A stretch of 39,312 bases of DNA, taken from Richelia sp. SL_2_1 (GTDB lineage: Bacteria > Cyanobacteriota > Cyanobacteriia > Cyanobacteriales > Nostocaceae). Shown here piece after piece: positions 15,996 to 22,976 of the stretch (positions are counted from its first letter, which is position 1; each line of letters starts with the position of its first letter). The translations under genes and the position numbers were made by a program. The stretch is taken from positions 1-39,312 of the forward strand of contig JAAUSO010000056.1 of NCBI GenBank assembly GCA_012033205.1, written 5' to 3'. The notes under the pieces were generated by a model. The model saw only the letters and a program-made list of their open reading frames with translations, had not been told where the DNA came from and ran no database searches.

Positions 15996-17354
15996 ATGAC
16001 CGTACAAAGTCGCAAATCACCACCGACACACCCCGGATACTTAGTATTCAACTCCAAGGAAATCAAAGAAAATCCGCTAAACTTCTACAACCGGATGTGG
16101 AAAGAGTACGGGGATTTGGTGCGTTTACCGATAATGCCAAATTACTCAATTTATCTGCTTGCTCATCCCAGCTATGCGGAACACGTCTTGTCTACCCATC
16201 AAGAACTTTACGCAAAACCCGACATTGTAAATAAGCCATTCAACTTAATGATGGGGGAAAGTATTCTTACTAGCGAAGGGGATTTCTGGCTTAAGCATCG
16301 TCGGTTAATGCAACCAGCTTTTCACATGAAGCAGCTAGCAAAATTAGCTGATGTGATGGTTAGTTGTACTGAATCTTTTTTACAAGAATGGGAGAAGAAA
16401 CCGGATGGTGAAGTAATTGATATTGCCGAAGAAACACTACGGTTAACGCTGAAAATTGCTGGACAAACTTTATTTAGTAAAGATATTAGCGATGAAGATA
16501 GCGTTTTAGGTCAGGCTTTTCGCACGGGATATGAGTTCATAAATTATAAGATGAATAACCTATGGACCGAACCATTATGGATACCAACATCTCGAAATCA
16601 AGGTTTTCGTCAAGCAAAACAAACTCTAGATAAATTAGTTTTAGATATTATCAATTCTCGCCGTCAAAATCCTCAAAATAGACAAGATTTACTATCAATG
16701 TTGATGTCCGCACAAGATGAAGAAACCGGGGAAAGAATGAGCGATAAGCAATTGCTTTCAGAAGCAATAACTTTATTAGTTGCAGGACATGAAACTGTAG
16801 CATCTGGTTTAGCTTGGACTTGGTATTTATTAGCAGAAAATCCAAATATTATCGAACAACTACAATCAGAATTGCGAAGAGTTTTGAACGGTAGTAATCC
16901 TAGCTTTGAGAAATTACCCCAACTTGAATATACAAGGAGAGTATTTGATGAAACCTTGCGTTTGTATCCACCAGCTTGGGCAATGCCGAGAACTTCCAAG
17001 CAAGATGATCAAATTCAAGGTTACTTGATTCCGAAAAATTCGCTCATTACCGTAGCAGCATTTATGATTCATCGTCATCCCGAATTTTGGGAAAATCCCG
17101 ATCAATTTAACCCAGATAATTTTTTACCAGAGAAAGTAAATCAAAAACCAAACTTTGCTTATTTCCCCTTTGGTGGAGGAAAAAGAATTTGCATTGGTAA
17201 AAGCTTTGCGTTGATGGAAGCAACAATTATTATTGCTTTGATAAGTCAGCGATTCAAGTTAGAATTATTGCCCAATCAAAACATAGAAATTGACCCAACC
17301 TTTACATTACGTCCAAAAAATGGCATTAAAGTCAAATTATGGAAACGAAATTAG
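15996..17354 (+). CDS. Cytochrome P450, CYP110-like
   Basis: Haem-thiolate monooxygenase, 452 residues and soluble (no N-terminal membrane anchor). All key motifs are present: I-helix LVAGHETVASG (AGHET 263-267), K-helix ExxR (Glu319, Arg322 in FDETLRLYPP), the PRTS turn, FNPDNFLPEK, and the haem-binding loop FPFGGGKRICIGKSFA with ligand Cys399. The general style (HPGYLVFNSKEIKENPLNF near the start, HHRRLMQPAFH-like WLKHRRLMQPAFH) fits the CYP110 group found in filamentous cyanobacteria. Known members oxidise fatty acids or terpenes, but the substrate here is unknown. The start is ATG 15996, with AGGT 6-9 bases upstream. A TetR gene follows 6 bases after the stop, so the two are surely co-transcribed. 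A redox partner gene is not present. Confidence 0.93.
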   Translation: MTVQSRKSPPTHPGYLVFNSKEIKENPLNFYNRMWKEYGDLVRLPIMPNYSIYLLAHPSYAEHVLSTHQELYAKPDIVNKPFNLMMGESILTSEGDFWLKHRRLMQPAFHMKQLAKLADVMVSCTESFLQEWEKKPDGEVIDIAEETLRLTLKIAGQTLFSKDISDEDSVLGQAFRTGYEFINYKMNNLWTEPLWIPTSRNQGFRQAKQTLDKLVLDIINSRRQNPQNRQDLLSMLMSAQDEETGERMSDKQLLSEAITLLVAGHETVASGLAWTWYLLAENPNIIEQLQSELRRVLNGSNPSFEKLPQLEYTRRVFDETLRLYPPAWAMPRTSKQDDQIQGYLIPKNSLITVAAFMIHRHPEFWENPDQFNPDNFLPEKVNQKPNFAYFPFGGGKRICIGKSFALMEATIIIALISQRFKLELLPNQNIEIDPTFTLRPKNGIKVKLWKRN

Positions 17355-17360
17355 TATCGA

Positions 17361-17945
17361 ATGCAAAGACTTGATCCAGAAAAAAGAGCAGCAATTTTAA
17401 ATGCAGCCAAACAGCGTCTCCGCAAATACGGAATTCAAAAAACAAAAATGCAAGAAATTGCTAAAGATGTAGGTATTGCTGTGGGGACGCTATATTTATA
17501 CTTTAAAAATAAAGACGATATTTTAATTGCTAGTACCGAAGCTTTTGCACAGCAACATATAGCATATACAGAAAGAATTTTAAATTCCTCGAAATCTCCC
17601 CAGGAAAAACTCAAGGATTATATGCTCAATCGCTTCCAGGCATCTCAAGAAACCCGTAATAGTGGTTCTCATGCAGCCGAATTAGCTCGTGCTGTAATTC
17701 GTTTAAACCCAAATATAATAGAAGAACAAACTAATTGGACTAGAAAAAATTTATTAAAGATTCTTCAAGAGGGTATTGAAACTAATTTATTTAAAATAGA
17801 TAATTTAGAGCGCGATGTAGAAGTATTTTTACATTCTATTGGTTACTTTTTTCCGCTTGCAACCACAGAGAAATATTTTGAACCAGAAGCAGAAAAGTTA
17901 TTAATGGTAATTGATTGGTTTATCGAAAAGTGGTCTGAACATTGA
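17361..17945 (+). CDS. TetR/AcrR-family transcriptional regulator
   Basis: A 194-residue repressor-type protein. The N-terminal helix-turn-helix is clear: RAAILNAAKQRLRKYG, then IQKTKMQEIAKDVGIAVGTLYLYFKNKDDIL (residues 10-50). The remaining alpha-helical part is a variable ligand-binding and dimerisation domain. It starts 6 bases after the P450 stop codon. Such pairs are usually autoregulated and respond to the substrate or product of the neighbour. An 11-bp perfect inverted repeat just upstream of the P450 gene is the obvious candidate operator. The gene converges on the glycosyltransferase remnant with only 10 bases between them. Confidence 0.92.
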   Translation: MQRLDPEKRAAILNAAKQRLRKYGIQKTKMQEIAKDVGIAVGTLYLYFKNKDDILIASTEAFAQQHIAYTERILNSSKSPQEKLKDYMLNRFQASQETRNSGSHAAELARAVIRLNPNIIEEQTNWTRKNLLKILQEGIETNLFKIDNLERDVEVFLHSIGYFFPLATTEKYFEPEAEKLLMVIDWFIEKWSEH

Positions 17946-17955
17946 TTTTTATGAT

Positions 17956-18261
17956 TTATTCTAATACCCTATTCCTTATTTTATATTCCCTCTTTTCTAA
18001 CTCTTGATAAACTGCTATTGTTTCTTGACAAACTCGTTTAATATTCAACCGTTCTAAATTTTGACTGGCTCGATTTTTCCACTCATTTAATGCATTTGAA
18101 TCATCAAGCAAAGTTTTTAATTTAGCTGCTAAAGCTTGACTATCCTTTGCCGGTACTAAAAGTCCAGCTTCACCATAATCTAAAGCTTCCGGAATTCCAT
18201 CAACATCAGTTGCAATAATCGCACAACCTGCTTCACGGGCTTCTGAAAGTACCAATGACAA
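17956..18261 (-). pseudogene. C-terminal remnant of a family 1/4 (GT-B) glycosyltransferase
   Basis: The frame encodes about 100 residues that match only the last third of a GT-B glycosyltransferase. It has the EA-R-EAGCAIIATDVDGIPEAL sugar-nucleotide binding turn, GEAGLLVPAKDSQALA, and a final helix pair ending in TIAVYQELEKR. The usual motif begins G-x-x-LVLxEA, and here the frame meets a TGA stop just before LSLVLSEA, so the first 250 or so residues are gone. The upstream flank is a dispersed ATTACAC repeat rather than coding DNA. TTG is the only start and no ribosome site is visible. This is almost certainly a decaying remnant, possibly of a gene once in an operon with the family 2 glycosyltransferase beside it. 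Confidence 0.8.
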
Positions 18262-18286
18262 GGGTCATTGTGAAAAAAATATAACC

Positions 18287-18348
18287 ATTACACCAATTAA
18301 AAAAGATTACACTGATTTCACGGATTTTTATTCCCTATTCCCTATTCC
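18287..18348. repeat. Dispersed ATTACACGGATTTTAAT-like repeat with CCCTATT units
   Basis: AATTAAAAAAGATTACACTG, then TTTCACGGATTTTTA and two or three ATTCCCT heptamers. It fills the gap between the glycosyltransferase remnant and the intact glycosyltransferase gene and may mark the breakpoint of the deletion. Confidence 0.75.
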
Positions 18349-18352
18349 TAAT

Positions 18353-19318
18353 TTATGATTCAATTAAGACAACTTTACGTAAATTAGGACTATGTAAATT
18401 TCCGCGACGTGCTAAACCTGAAGCAAGTAGAAGTCGCCAAGCAGTTAAAGATAAAATAGAAGCATCCGCTAATTTGAGAAAATGGCTGACTTTTTTTTGC
18501 TTTAATGCCACCATCGCCCAGTGGAGTTTCAAATAATTGATAATATCGTCAAAAGGCGGAATTTGAGAGCGGTATTGTTCGTCAACTAAAGCGTAAATCT
18601 TTTCCTTCATTAAAATGTTAGTATTTAAGCGCTTTTGTAGAAAAATTTTTTGATCATATCCTCCAGACCAAATTGTTCGGTATGCTAAACATTGATTTAA
18701 AATTAGGGCATCTCCAAACTGAGCAATACGAATCCAAGAATCAATATCATCGCAACCAATTAAGTTAATATCCCATCCACCGCTTTTCAGAAAAGCTTCA
18801 CGAGTACAAGCTACCTGAACCGGAGTACCAAATGGTAATCTTTCTAGAAGCATACCGTAATGAATATCTGCTTGGGGTATGTAAAAAGCTAATCCGGGAC
18901 CAAGTACAGGTGTACGACTCACCTCAACTTGCAATTCATTTACCTGAGATGCAATACACGAACAAATTACAGCATTTTCATGAAGCGCGATCGCCCTTTG
19001 CATTTCCTCTAGACAATTATTCGCAAGATAATCGTCATCGTCTAAAAATTTAATCCACTCACCTTTAGCCTTTTCGATCCCCGCATTTACCGTCGCAGCA
19101 TGACCAGAATTTTTACTATTACAAAGATAAATTAATCGCTGCTGTTGTTCGAGTGGTAGCTGTTCCTTTAACTTGTTGACATACTCACAAGTGCCATCAG
19201 AAGAACAATCATCAGCAACAATCACTTCACACTCAACACTCTGGTTAAGAGCAGAGTTAATTGCTCGTTTAAGTAAATCTAAACGATTATATGTTGTAAT
19301 AATAACGCTAAATTTCAT
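18353..19318 (-). CDS. Family 2 glycosyltransferase
   Basis: A 321-residue GT-A-fold glycosyltransferase, probably acting on cell-surface polysaccharide or glycolipid at the cytoplasmic face of the membrane. The N-terminus MKFSVIITTYNRLDLLKRAI and VIVADDCSSDGT give the nucleotide-binding fold. The metal-binding acidic motif is KFLDDDDYL (around residue 95). GGWDINLIGCDDIDSWIRIAQ supplies the acceptor-side catalytic acidic residues (ED-like motif). There is no membrane segment. The sugar and acceptor cannot be told. The next gene downstream on the same strand is a glycosyltransferase remnant, which suggests a former polysaccharide cluster. No convincing Shine-Dalgarno was assigned to ATG 19318. 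Confidence 0.9.
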   Translation of the reverse strand: MKFSVIITTYNRLDLLKRAINSALNQSVECEVIVADDCSSDGTCEYVNKLKEQLPLEQQQRLIYLCNSKNSGHAATVNAGIEKAKGEWIKFLDDDDYLANNCLEEMQRAIALHENAVICSCIASQVNELQVEVSRTPVLGPGLAFYIPQADIHYGMLLERLPFGTPVQVACTREAFLKSGGWDINLIGCDDIDSWIRIAQFGDALILNQCLAYRTIWSGGYDQKIFLQKRLNTNILMKEKIYALVDEQYRSQIPPFDDIINYLKLHWAMVALKQKKVSHFLKLADASILSLTAWRLLLASGLARRGNLHSPNLRKVVLIES

Positions 19319-19490
19319 ACATTCAAGACTCTAAGTACATTATTTCAGCCCCGTCAACTACCGTTTGGTGAAAATAAATTTTGCTTGATACAAAAAATTA
19401 TTGTAATCATTAAAATAATCGGTTGAAATCAGTGGACTAAAACATCGATATAGATTTATTATTGGTGATCGTGATATTTGAAGACAAACA

Positions 19491-19853
19491 ATGAACGTAC
19501 AAGAAATAATCCGCAACTTAGAAGCGGAACAACTCAAAACAGACCTACCAGTAATTTACGTAGGTGATACCGTGAGAGTCGGAGTAAAAATCAAAGAAGG
19601 AGAGAAATTCCGCGTACAGCCCTATGAAGGAGTTGTAATTGCCATGCGTAATGGTGGAATCAACGAAACCATTACGGTTCGCAAAGTATTCCAGGGTGTT
19701 GGTGTTGAAAGGGTTTTTCTGTTGCATTCTCCCCGAATTGATAATATAAAAGTCATGCGTCGCGGTAAAGTTAGACGTGCTAAACTTTATTATCTTCGCG
19801 ATCGCATAGGTAAAGCGACTCGGATTAAGCAACGTTTTGACCGCCCATTGTAA
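19491..19853 (+). CDS. rplS: 50S ribosomal protein L19
   Basis: Component of the large subunit at the subunit interface. The 120-residue protein matches L19 over its full length: N-terminal helix ([14 protein letters not shown]), [44 protein letters not shown] and [23 protein letters not shown]. It is on its own here, about 280 bases before the tRNA-Trp gene and secE; the same order occurs in other cyanobacteria. A HIP1 palindrome lies inside the gene near 19798. Confidence 0.97.
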   Translation: MNVQEIIRNLEAEQLKTDLPVIYVGDTVRVGVKIKEGEKFRVQPYEGVVIAMRNGGINETITVRKVFQGVGVERVFLLHSPRIDNIKVMRRGKVRRAKLYYLRDRIGKATRIKQRFDRPL

Positions 19854-19915
19854 CTTCAATAAATACCCGTATAATGATACGAGCATTTACAGCTTCATCA
19901 GCATCACCCTTCATA

Positions 19916-19990
19916 GCATCTCTCGCTGCGGAGATGCGATGAAGACTCGATAGTTTGACGGGACACAAACCAAGCCCATCAACTATCTGA
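19916..19990. other. Two adjacent hairpins in the rplS-tRNA spacer
   Basis: GCATCTC and GAGATGC (19916-19937) make a 7-bp stem with an 8-base loop. About 10 bases later GATAGTTTGACGGG can pair with CCCATCAACTATC, giving about 12 pairs with one bulge and one mismatch. Neither is followed by a T run. They could be the 3' end of the rplS message, a processing site before the tRNA, or a small structured RNA. Confidence 0.4.
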
Positions 19991-20133
19991 GCGCTTTTCT
20001 TAAATGAGTGTGCAAGTAACTTTTTGAGACATTTGTGGCTGATTATTAATTTTTCAAAAAAAATGGATCTTAAATGCCACAATTGAGTTAAACTAGTTGA
20101 GACCGGCACAGAATAATTATTAATAAAGCTTGT

Positions 20134-20206
20134 GCGCTCTTAGTTCAGTTGGTAGAACGCAGGTCTCCAAAACCTGATGTCGGGGGTTCGAGTCCTCCAG
20201 GGCGCG
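20134..20206 (+). tRNA. trnW: tRNA-Trp (anticodon CCA)
   Basis: The 73 bases fold as a complete cloverleaf. Acceptor stem GCGCTCT/AGGGCGC has one G-T pair, the D-arm is GTTC/GAAC, anticodon stem CAGGT/ACCTG encloses loop CTCCAAA (anticodon CCA), and the T-arm has loop TTCGAGT. The discriminator base is G. CCA is not encoded. The gene lies just before secE, a common position for tRNA-Trp in bacteria. Confidence 0.97.
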
Positions 20207-20215
20207 CTCTCAAAT

Positions 20216-20300
20216 AAAATCCAGCCCGAAAGCTTTGCAGTTACCACTGCAATATCAGTTTTACTGAGAATTTCGGGTTGATTTTATTTTTATAGCAGCT
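20216..20300 (+). terminator. Probable terminator/attenuator after tRNA-Trp
   Basis: CCCGAAA (20225-20231) pairs with TTTCGGG, the stem can extend outward with AAAATC and GATTTT, and the 3' side runs on as ATTTTATTTTTA. Inside lies a second stem, TTGCAG/CTGCAA. Position suggests it ends the tRNA transcript or attenuates read-through into secE. Confidence 0.6.
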
Positions 20301-20415
20301 TTAGACAATTAATTATAAATATATGGTCTAAATAATGGTCTAAATCAAAGCTGTTAGTATTAATGGAGAACTTTGATGTAACTAAGAATATTATGTTTGG
20401 GGGAGAGTAAAGACC

Positions 20416-20640
20416 GTGGTCAAGAAAAACGAAGCACAGGTACAGGAAATGAGTAGCGGGTTTAATGCTGGCAACTTCTTAAAAGGAACCAAAGAGGAAT
20501 TTGAGAAAGTTGTTTGGCCAAGTCGTAAACAGCTCGTCAGTGAATCCGCAGCGGTGCTGTTGATGGTAACCCTTTCCGCTACAGTGATATTTTTTGTAGA
20601 TAAATTCTTTGCTTGGGCAGCAACAGTGGTATTCAAATGA
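20416..20640 (+). CDS. secE: Preprotein translocase subunit SecE
   Basis: Small essential subunit of the SecYEG channel in the plasma and thylakoid membranes. The 74-residue protein is the short single-helix form. It has an amphipathic helix with the conserved KGTKEEFEKVVWPSRKQLV, then one membrane helix (about residues 46-68, AVLLMVTLSATVIFFVDKFF). Translation starts at GTG 20416. The upstream GGGGGAGAG word is 8-20 bases away and may serve as the ribosome site; the same word precedes rplA. The stop overlaps the nusG start (ATGA), so the two are translationally coupled. Confidence 0.95.
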   Translation: MVKKNEAQVQEMSSGFNAGNFLKGTKEEFEKVVWPSRKQLVSESAAVLLMVTLSATVIFFVDKFFAWAATVVFK

Positions 20641-21278
20641 ATTCTGCAACAGACGAAGATCGTAATTCGCCGTTGCAGTCAGAGGAAATGGAAGCAGCGT
20701 CAAACGAAGGTGTACAATCACCACGCTGGTATGCAGTACAAGTAGCCTCTGGCTGCGAGAAGCGTGTAAAAACCAACTTGGAGCAGCGCATTCAAACCTT
20801 TGATGTCGCTGACAAAATTATCCAGGTAGAAATTCCACACACGCCAACAGTTAAAATTCGTAAAGATGGCAGTCGCTACCAGACAGAAGAAAAGGTATTT
20901 CCTGGCTATGTACTGGTAAAGATGGAAATGGAAGATGATATTTGGCAGGTGGTGCGAAACACCCCCCATGTAATCAACTTCGTTGGAGCCGAACAGAAAC
21001 GCGGTAGCGCAAGAGGACGGGGACACGTAAAACCGTTACCTCTGTCTCGAGGTGAAGTCGAAAGAATCTTCAAGCAAGCTACCGAACAAGAGCCAGTAGT
21101 GAAAATTGATATGGCTACTGGTGATAAGATAATTGTGCTTTCAGGTCCATTTAAAGACTTTGAAGGTGAAGTAATAGAAGTAAGTCCGGAACGAAGTAAG
21201 CTCAAAGCATTGCTTTCGATTTTTGGAAGAGACACGCCAGTCGAATTGGAATTCAACCAAGTAGAAAAACAAAGCTAG
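20637..21278 (+). CDS. nusG: Transcription termination/antitermination factor NusG
   Basis: NusG binds RNA polymerase and promotes processive elongation and coupling to ribosomes. From ATG 20637, which overlaps the secE stop, the protein has 213 residues. About 25 acidic N-terminal residues precede the NGN domain (PRWYAVQVASGCEKRVKTNLEQRI, then VFPGYVLVKMEMEDDIWQVVRNTPHVINFVG). The C-terminal KOW motif is in KIDMATGDKIIVLSGPFKDFEGEVIEVSPERSKLKALLSIFGRDTPVELEFNQVEK. A longer start at 20613 would lie inside secE and was rejected. rplK begins 6 bases after the stop. Confidence 0.97.
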   Translation: MNSATDEDRNSPLQSEEMEAASNEGVQSPRWYAVQVASGCEKRVKTNLEQRIQTFDVADKIIQVEIPHTPTVKIRKDGSRYQTEEKVFPGYVLVKMEMEDDIWQVVRNTPHVINFVGAEQKRGSARGRGHVKPLPLSRGEVERIFKQATEQEPVVKIDMATGDKIIVLSGPFKDFEGEVIEVSPERSKLKALLSIFGRDTPVELEFNQVEKQS

Positions 21279-21284
21279 TAGGAA

Positions 21285-21710
21285 ATGGCGAAGAAAATAA
21301 CAGCGATTATTAAACTGGCTCTGCAAGCTGGGAAAGCGAACCCAGCACCTCCTGTAGGACCTGCTTTAGGTCAGCACGGTGTTAATATCATGATGTTCTG
21401 CAAGGAGTACAATGCCAAAACAGCTGATAAAGCTGGGACGGTTATTCCAGTAGAAATTTCGGTTTATGAAGACCGCAGTTTTACATTTGTCTTAAAAACT
21501 CCTCCAGCATCGGTATTAATTACCAAAGCAGCCAAAATTCAAAAAGGTTCTGCCGAGCCAAATAAAGCTAAAGTAGGTTCCATCACAAAAGGCCAATTGC
21601 GAGAAATTGCCGAAACCAAAATGCCTGATTTGAATGCTAACGACATCGAAGCAGCAATGAAAATTATTGCGGGTACCGCTCGTAATATGGGTGTCACGGT
21701 TACAGAGTGA
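21285..21710 (+). CDS. rplK: 50S ribosomal protein L11
   Basis: L11 binds the GTPase-associated region of 23S rRNA and helps factor binding and the stringent response. The 141-residue protein has the Pro-rich N-terminal domain ([36 protein letters not shown]) and the rRNA-binding C-terminal domain ([42 protein letters not shown]). Its start is 6 bases after nusG with GTAGGAA as ribosome site, so it belongs to the secE-nusG-rplK-rplA unit. Confidence 0.98.
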   Translation: MAKKITAIIKLALQAGKANPAPPVGPALGQHGVNIMMFCKEYNAKTADKAGTVIPVEISVYEDRSFTFVLKTPPASVLITKAAKIQKGSAEPNKAKVGSITKGQLREIAETKMPDLNANDIEAAMKIIAGTARNMGVTVTE

Positions 21711-21716
21711 AAGAAC

Positions 21717-21846
21717 TGGAGTTAGGAGTTATGAGTTAGGAGTTAGGAGTTATGAGTTAGGAGTTATGAATTAAAAACTAACAACCAATAACTAACAACC
21801 AACAACCAAAATCTAAAATCCAAAATCTAAAATCTAAAATCCAAAA
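21717..21846. repeat. Heptanucleotide repeats between rplK and rplA
   Basis: Units of the GTTAGGA / GTTATGA type (to about 21770) are followed by AACCAAC and AAATCTAAAATCC runs. They separate two genes normally close together in an L11-L1 operon, so the repeat array has been inserted or has expanded within an operon. Confidence 0.85.
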
Positions 21847-21849
21847 TGT

Positions 21850-21890
21850 ATTTGGGGGAGAGAATGAATCTCGTTAAGTACCCCAGGAGT
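21850..21890 (+). promoter_or_regulatory. Predicted L1-binding autoregulatory hairpin before rplA
   Basis: TGGGG (21853-21857) pairs with CCCCA (21881-21885), and GAGA (21858-21861) with TCTC (21869-21872) around the loop GAATGAA. The 3' side leaves an 8-base asymmetric bulge, GTTAAGTA. From memory, the L1 site of 23S rRNA is a GC stem followed by GAG with a bulge of the form GUGAAAUA, so the layout matches closely. The hairpin touches the GGAG ribosome site of rplA, which suits repression of translation by free L1. No search was possible. Confidence 0.6.
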
Positions 21891-21895
21891 AAAAA

Positions 21896-22615
21896 ATGGC
21901 AAAAAATAAATTATCGCGTCGTTTGAGAGAGCTGCACGAAAAAGTAGAAGATAAAGACTATCAACCGATAGAAGCTTTAACTTTGCTCAAAGAAACAGCA
22001 ACGGCAAAATTTCCCGAAGCCGCAGAAGCGCATATTCGCTTGGGAATAGACCCCAAATATACAGATCAGCAGTTGCGGACTACAGTAGTACTACCCAAAG
22101 GTACCGGACAAAATATCAGAGTAGCAGTAATTGCACGAGGTGAGAAAGTCGCCGAAGCCACCAGTGCAGGTGCTGATGTAGTTGGGTCAGAAGAACTGAT
22201 TACCGAAATTCAGCAAGGAAGAATGGACTTTGATAAGCTAATTGCGACTCCTGATGTCATGCCGCAAGTAGCAAAACTTGGTAAATTATTAGGGCCGCGT
22301 GGTTTGATGCCATCCCCCAAAGGTGGAACCGTGACATTTGACCTAGCAGGTGCAATTGAGGAATTCAAAGCTGGTAAATTAGAATTTAGAGCCGACCGTA
22401 CTGGCATAGTTCATGTTATGTTTGGTAAGGCATCTTTTTCTCCAGAAGATTTATTGATCAACTTGAAGGCGTTGCAAGAAAGCATTGAACGTAACCGTCC
22501 TTCAGGAGCAAAGGGTCGCTATTGGCGGACTGTATATGTTTCTGCCACCATGGGACCATCCATAAAAATTGATGTTAATGCTTTACGCGATTTAAAAATT
22601 GGTCAAGCAGCTTAA
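21896..22615 (+). CDS. rplA: 50S ribosomal protein L1
   Basis: L1 forms the mobile stalk at the tRNA exit site and, in many bacteria, represses its own operon by binding the message. The 239-residue protein has the expected N-terminal part ([44 protein letters not shown]), the middle domain ([37 protein letters not shown]) and the RNA-binding closing strand ([13 protein letters not shown]). Start ATG 21896 follows GGAG at 8-11 bases. The hairpin over 21853-21885 just upstream looks like an L1 site. Confidence 0.98.
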   Translation: MAKNKLSRRLRELHEKVEDKDYQPIEALTLLKETATAKFPEAAEAHIRLGIDPKYTDQQLRTTVVLPKGTGQNIRVAVIARGEKVAEATSAGADVVGSEELITEIQQGRMDFDKLIATPDVMPQVAKLGKLLGPRGLMPSPKGGTVTFDLAGAIEEFKAGKLEFRADRTGIVHVMFGKASFSPEDLLINLKALQESIERNRPSGAKGRYWRTVYVSATMGPSIKIDVNALRDLKIGQAA

Positions 22616-22751
22616 CTGAGAAAAAAATTAACTTTCAATCAACTTTGATTAATTTTGAGTTATGATTTGCAAGTTATGGGTTAATCAAAGAAAATTATTT
22701 TTAACTCCTAACTTCATGTCCTAACTCTCAACTTCAAACCTTAAAAATAAA
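22616..22751. repeat. Repeat-bearing spacer after rplA
   Basis: The bases after rplA contain AACTTTGATTAA-type inverted words and CCTAACT/AACTTCA heptamer-like units. No clear terminator after rplA was found. Confidence 0.5.
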
Positions 22752-22815
22752 TAGGTAACAGCCAGAGACAGCAGGCGCTTTAACAAAAGCTTAATTTTCT
22801 GCCTAGGTTAACATC
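22752..22815 (+). ncRNA. Ribosomal protein L10 leader
   Basis: This cis-acting leader is bound by the L10-(L7/L12) complex to control rplJ-rplL. The diagnostic parts are AGACAGCAGG (from 22765), a short hairpin GCTTT-AACA-AAAGC, the single-stranded TTAAT, and CTGCCTAGG (22799-22807), which pairs back to the GCAGG. The order and spacing match the L10 leader known from Gram-positive and other bacteria (kink-turn type). The rplJ start is about 160 bases downstream. Confidence 0.8.
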
Positions 22816-22872
22816 CCAACTTCCCTCTTTTTCCACTCTTAGTAGTAAGAATTAGATGATGTAAGGATTTTG

Positions 22873-22896
22873 TAATCACTTATAAAGAAGTGATTA
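22873..22896 (+). promoter_or_regulatory. Perfect 9-bp hairpin in the rplJ leader
   Basis: TAATCACTT and AAGTGATTA pair perfectly around ATAAAG. It lies between the L10 leader and the terminator-like hairpin and has no T run. It may be an RNase processing site or part of an alternative fold with the following hairpin. Confidence 0.55.
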
Positions 22897-22905
22897 GAAG
22901 TGTTG

Positions 22906-22939
22906 AACCCTGGCTGTTGCAGTCAGGGTTTTGTTGTTT
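22906..22939 (+). terminator. Attenuator-type terminator in the rplJ leader
   Basis: AACCCTGGCTG and CAGTCAGGGTT form an 11-bp stem (one G-T) with a 3-base loop, followed by TTTGTTGTTT. It lies 38 bases upstream of the rplJ start and within the leader, so it should act as an attenuator of rplJ-rplL transcription under the control of the L10 leader. Confidence 0.75.
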
Positions 22940-22976
22940 GAAAGGTCGAGAAAAACCATGAAGGAGGTGATATAAA

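Noticed and set aside
19825-20109. 94-codon minus-strand frame between rplS and tRNA-Trp
   Set aside because: It overlaps the rplS end, has no recognisable domain, and the region is better explained by RNA hairpins.
20613-20636. Earlier in-frame start for nusG
   Set aside because: It lies inside secE; ATG 20637 overlapping the secE stop is the normal coupled arrangement.
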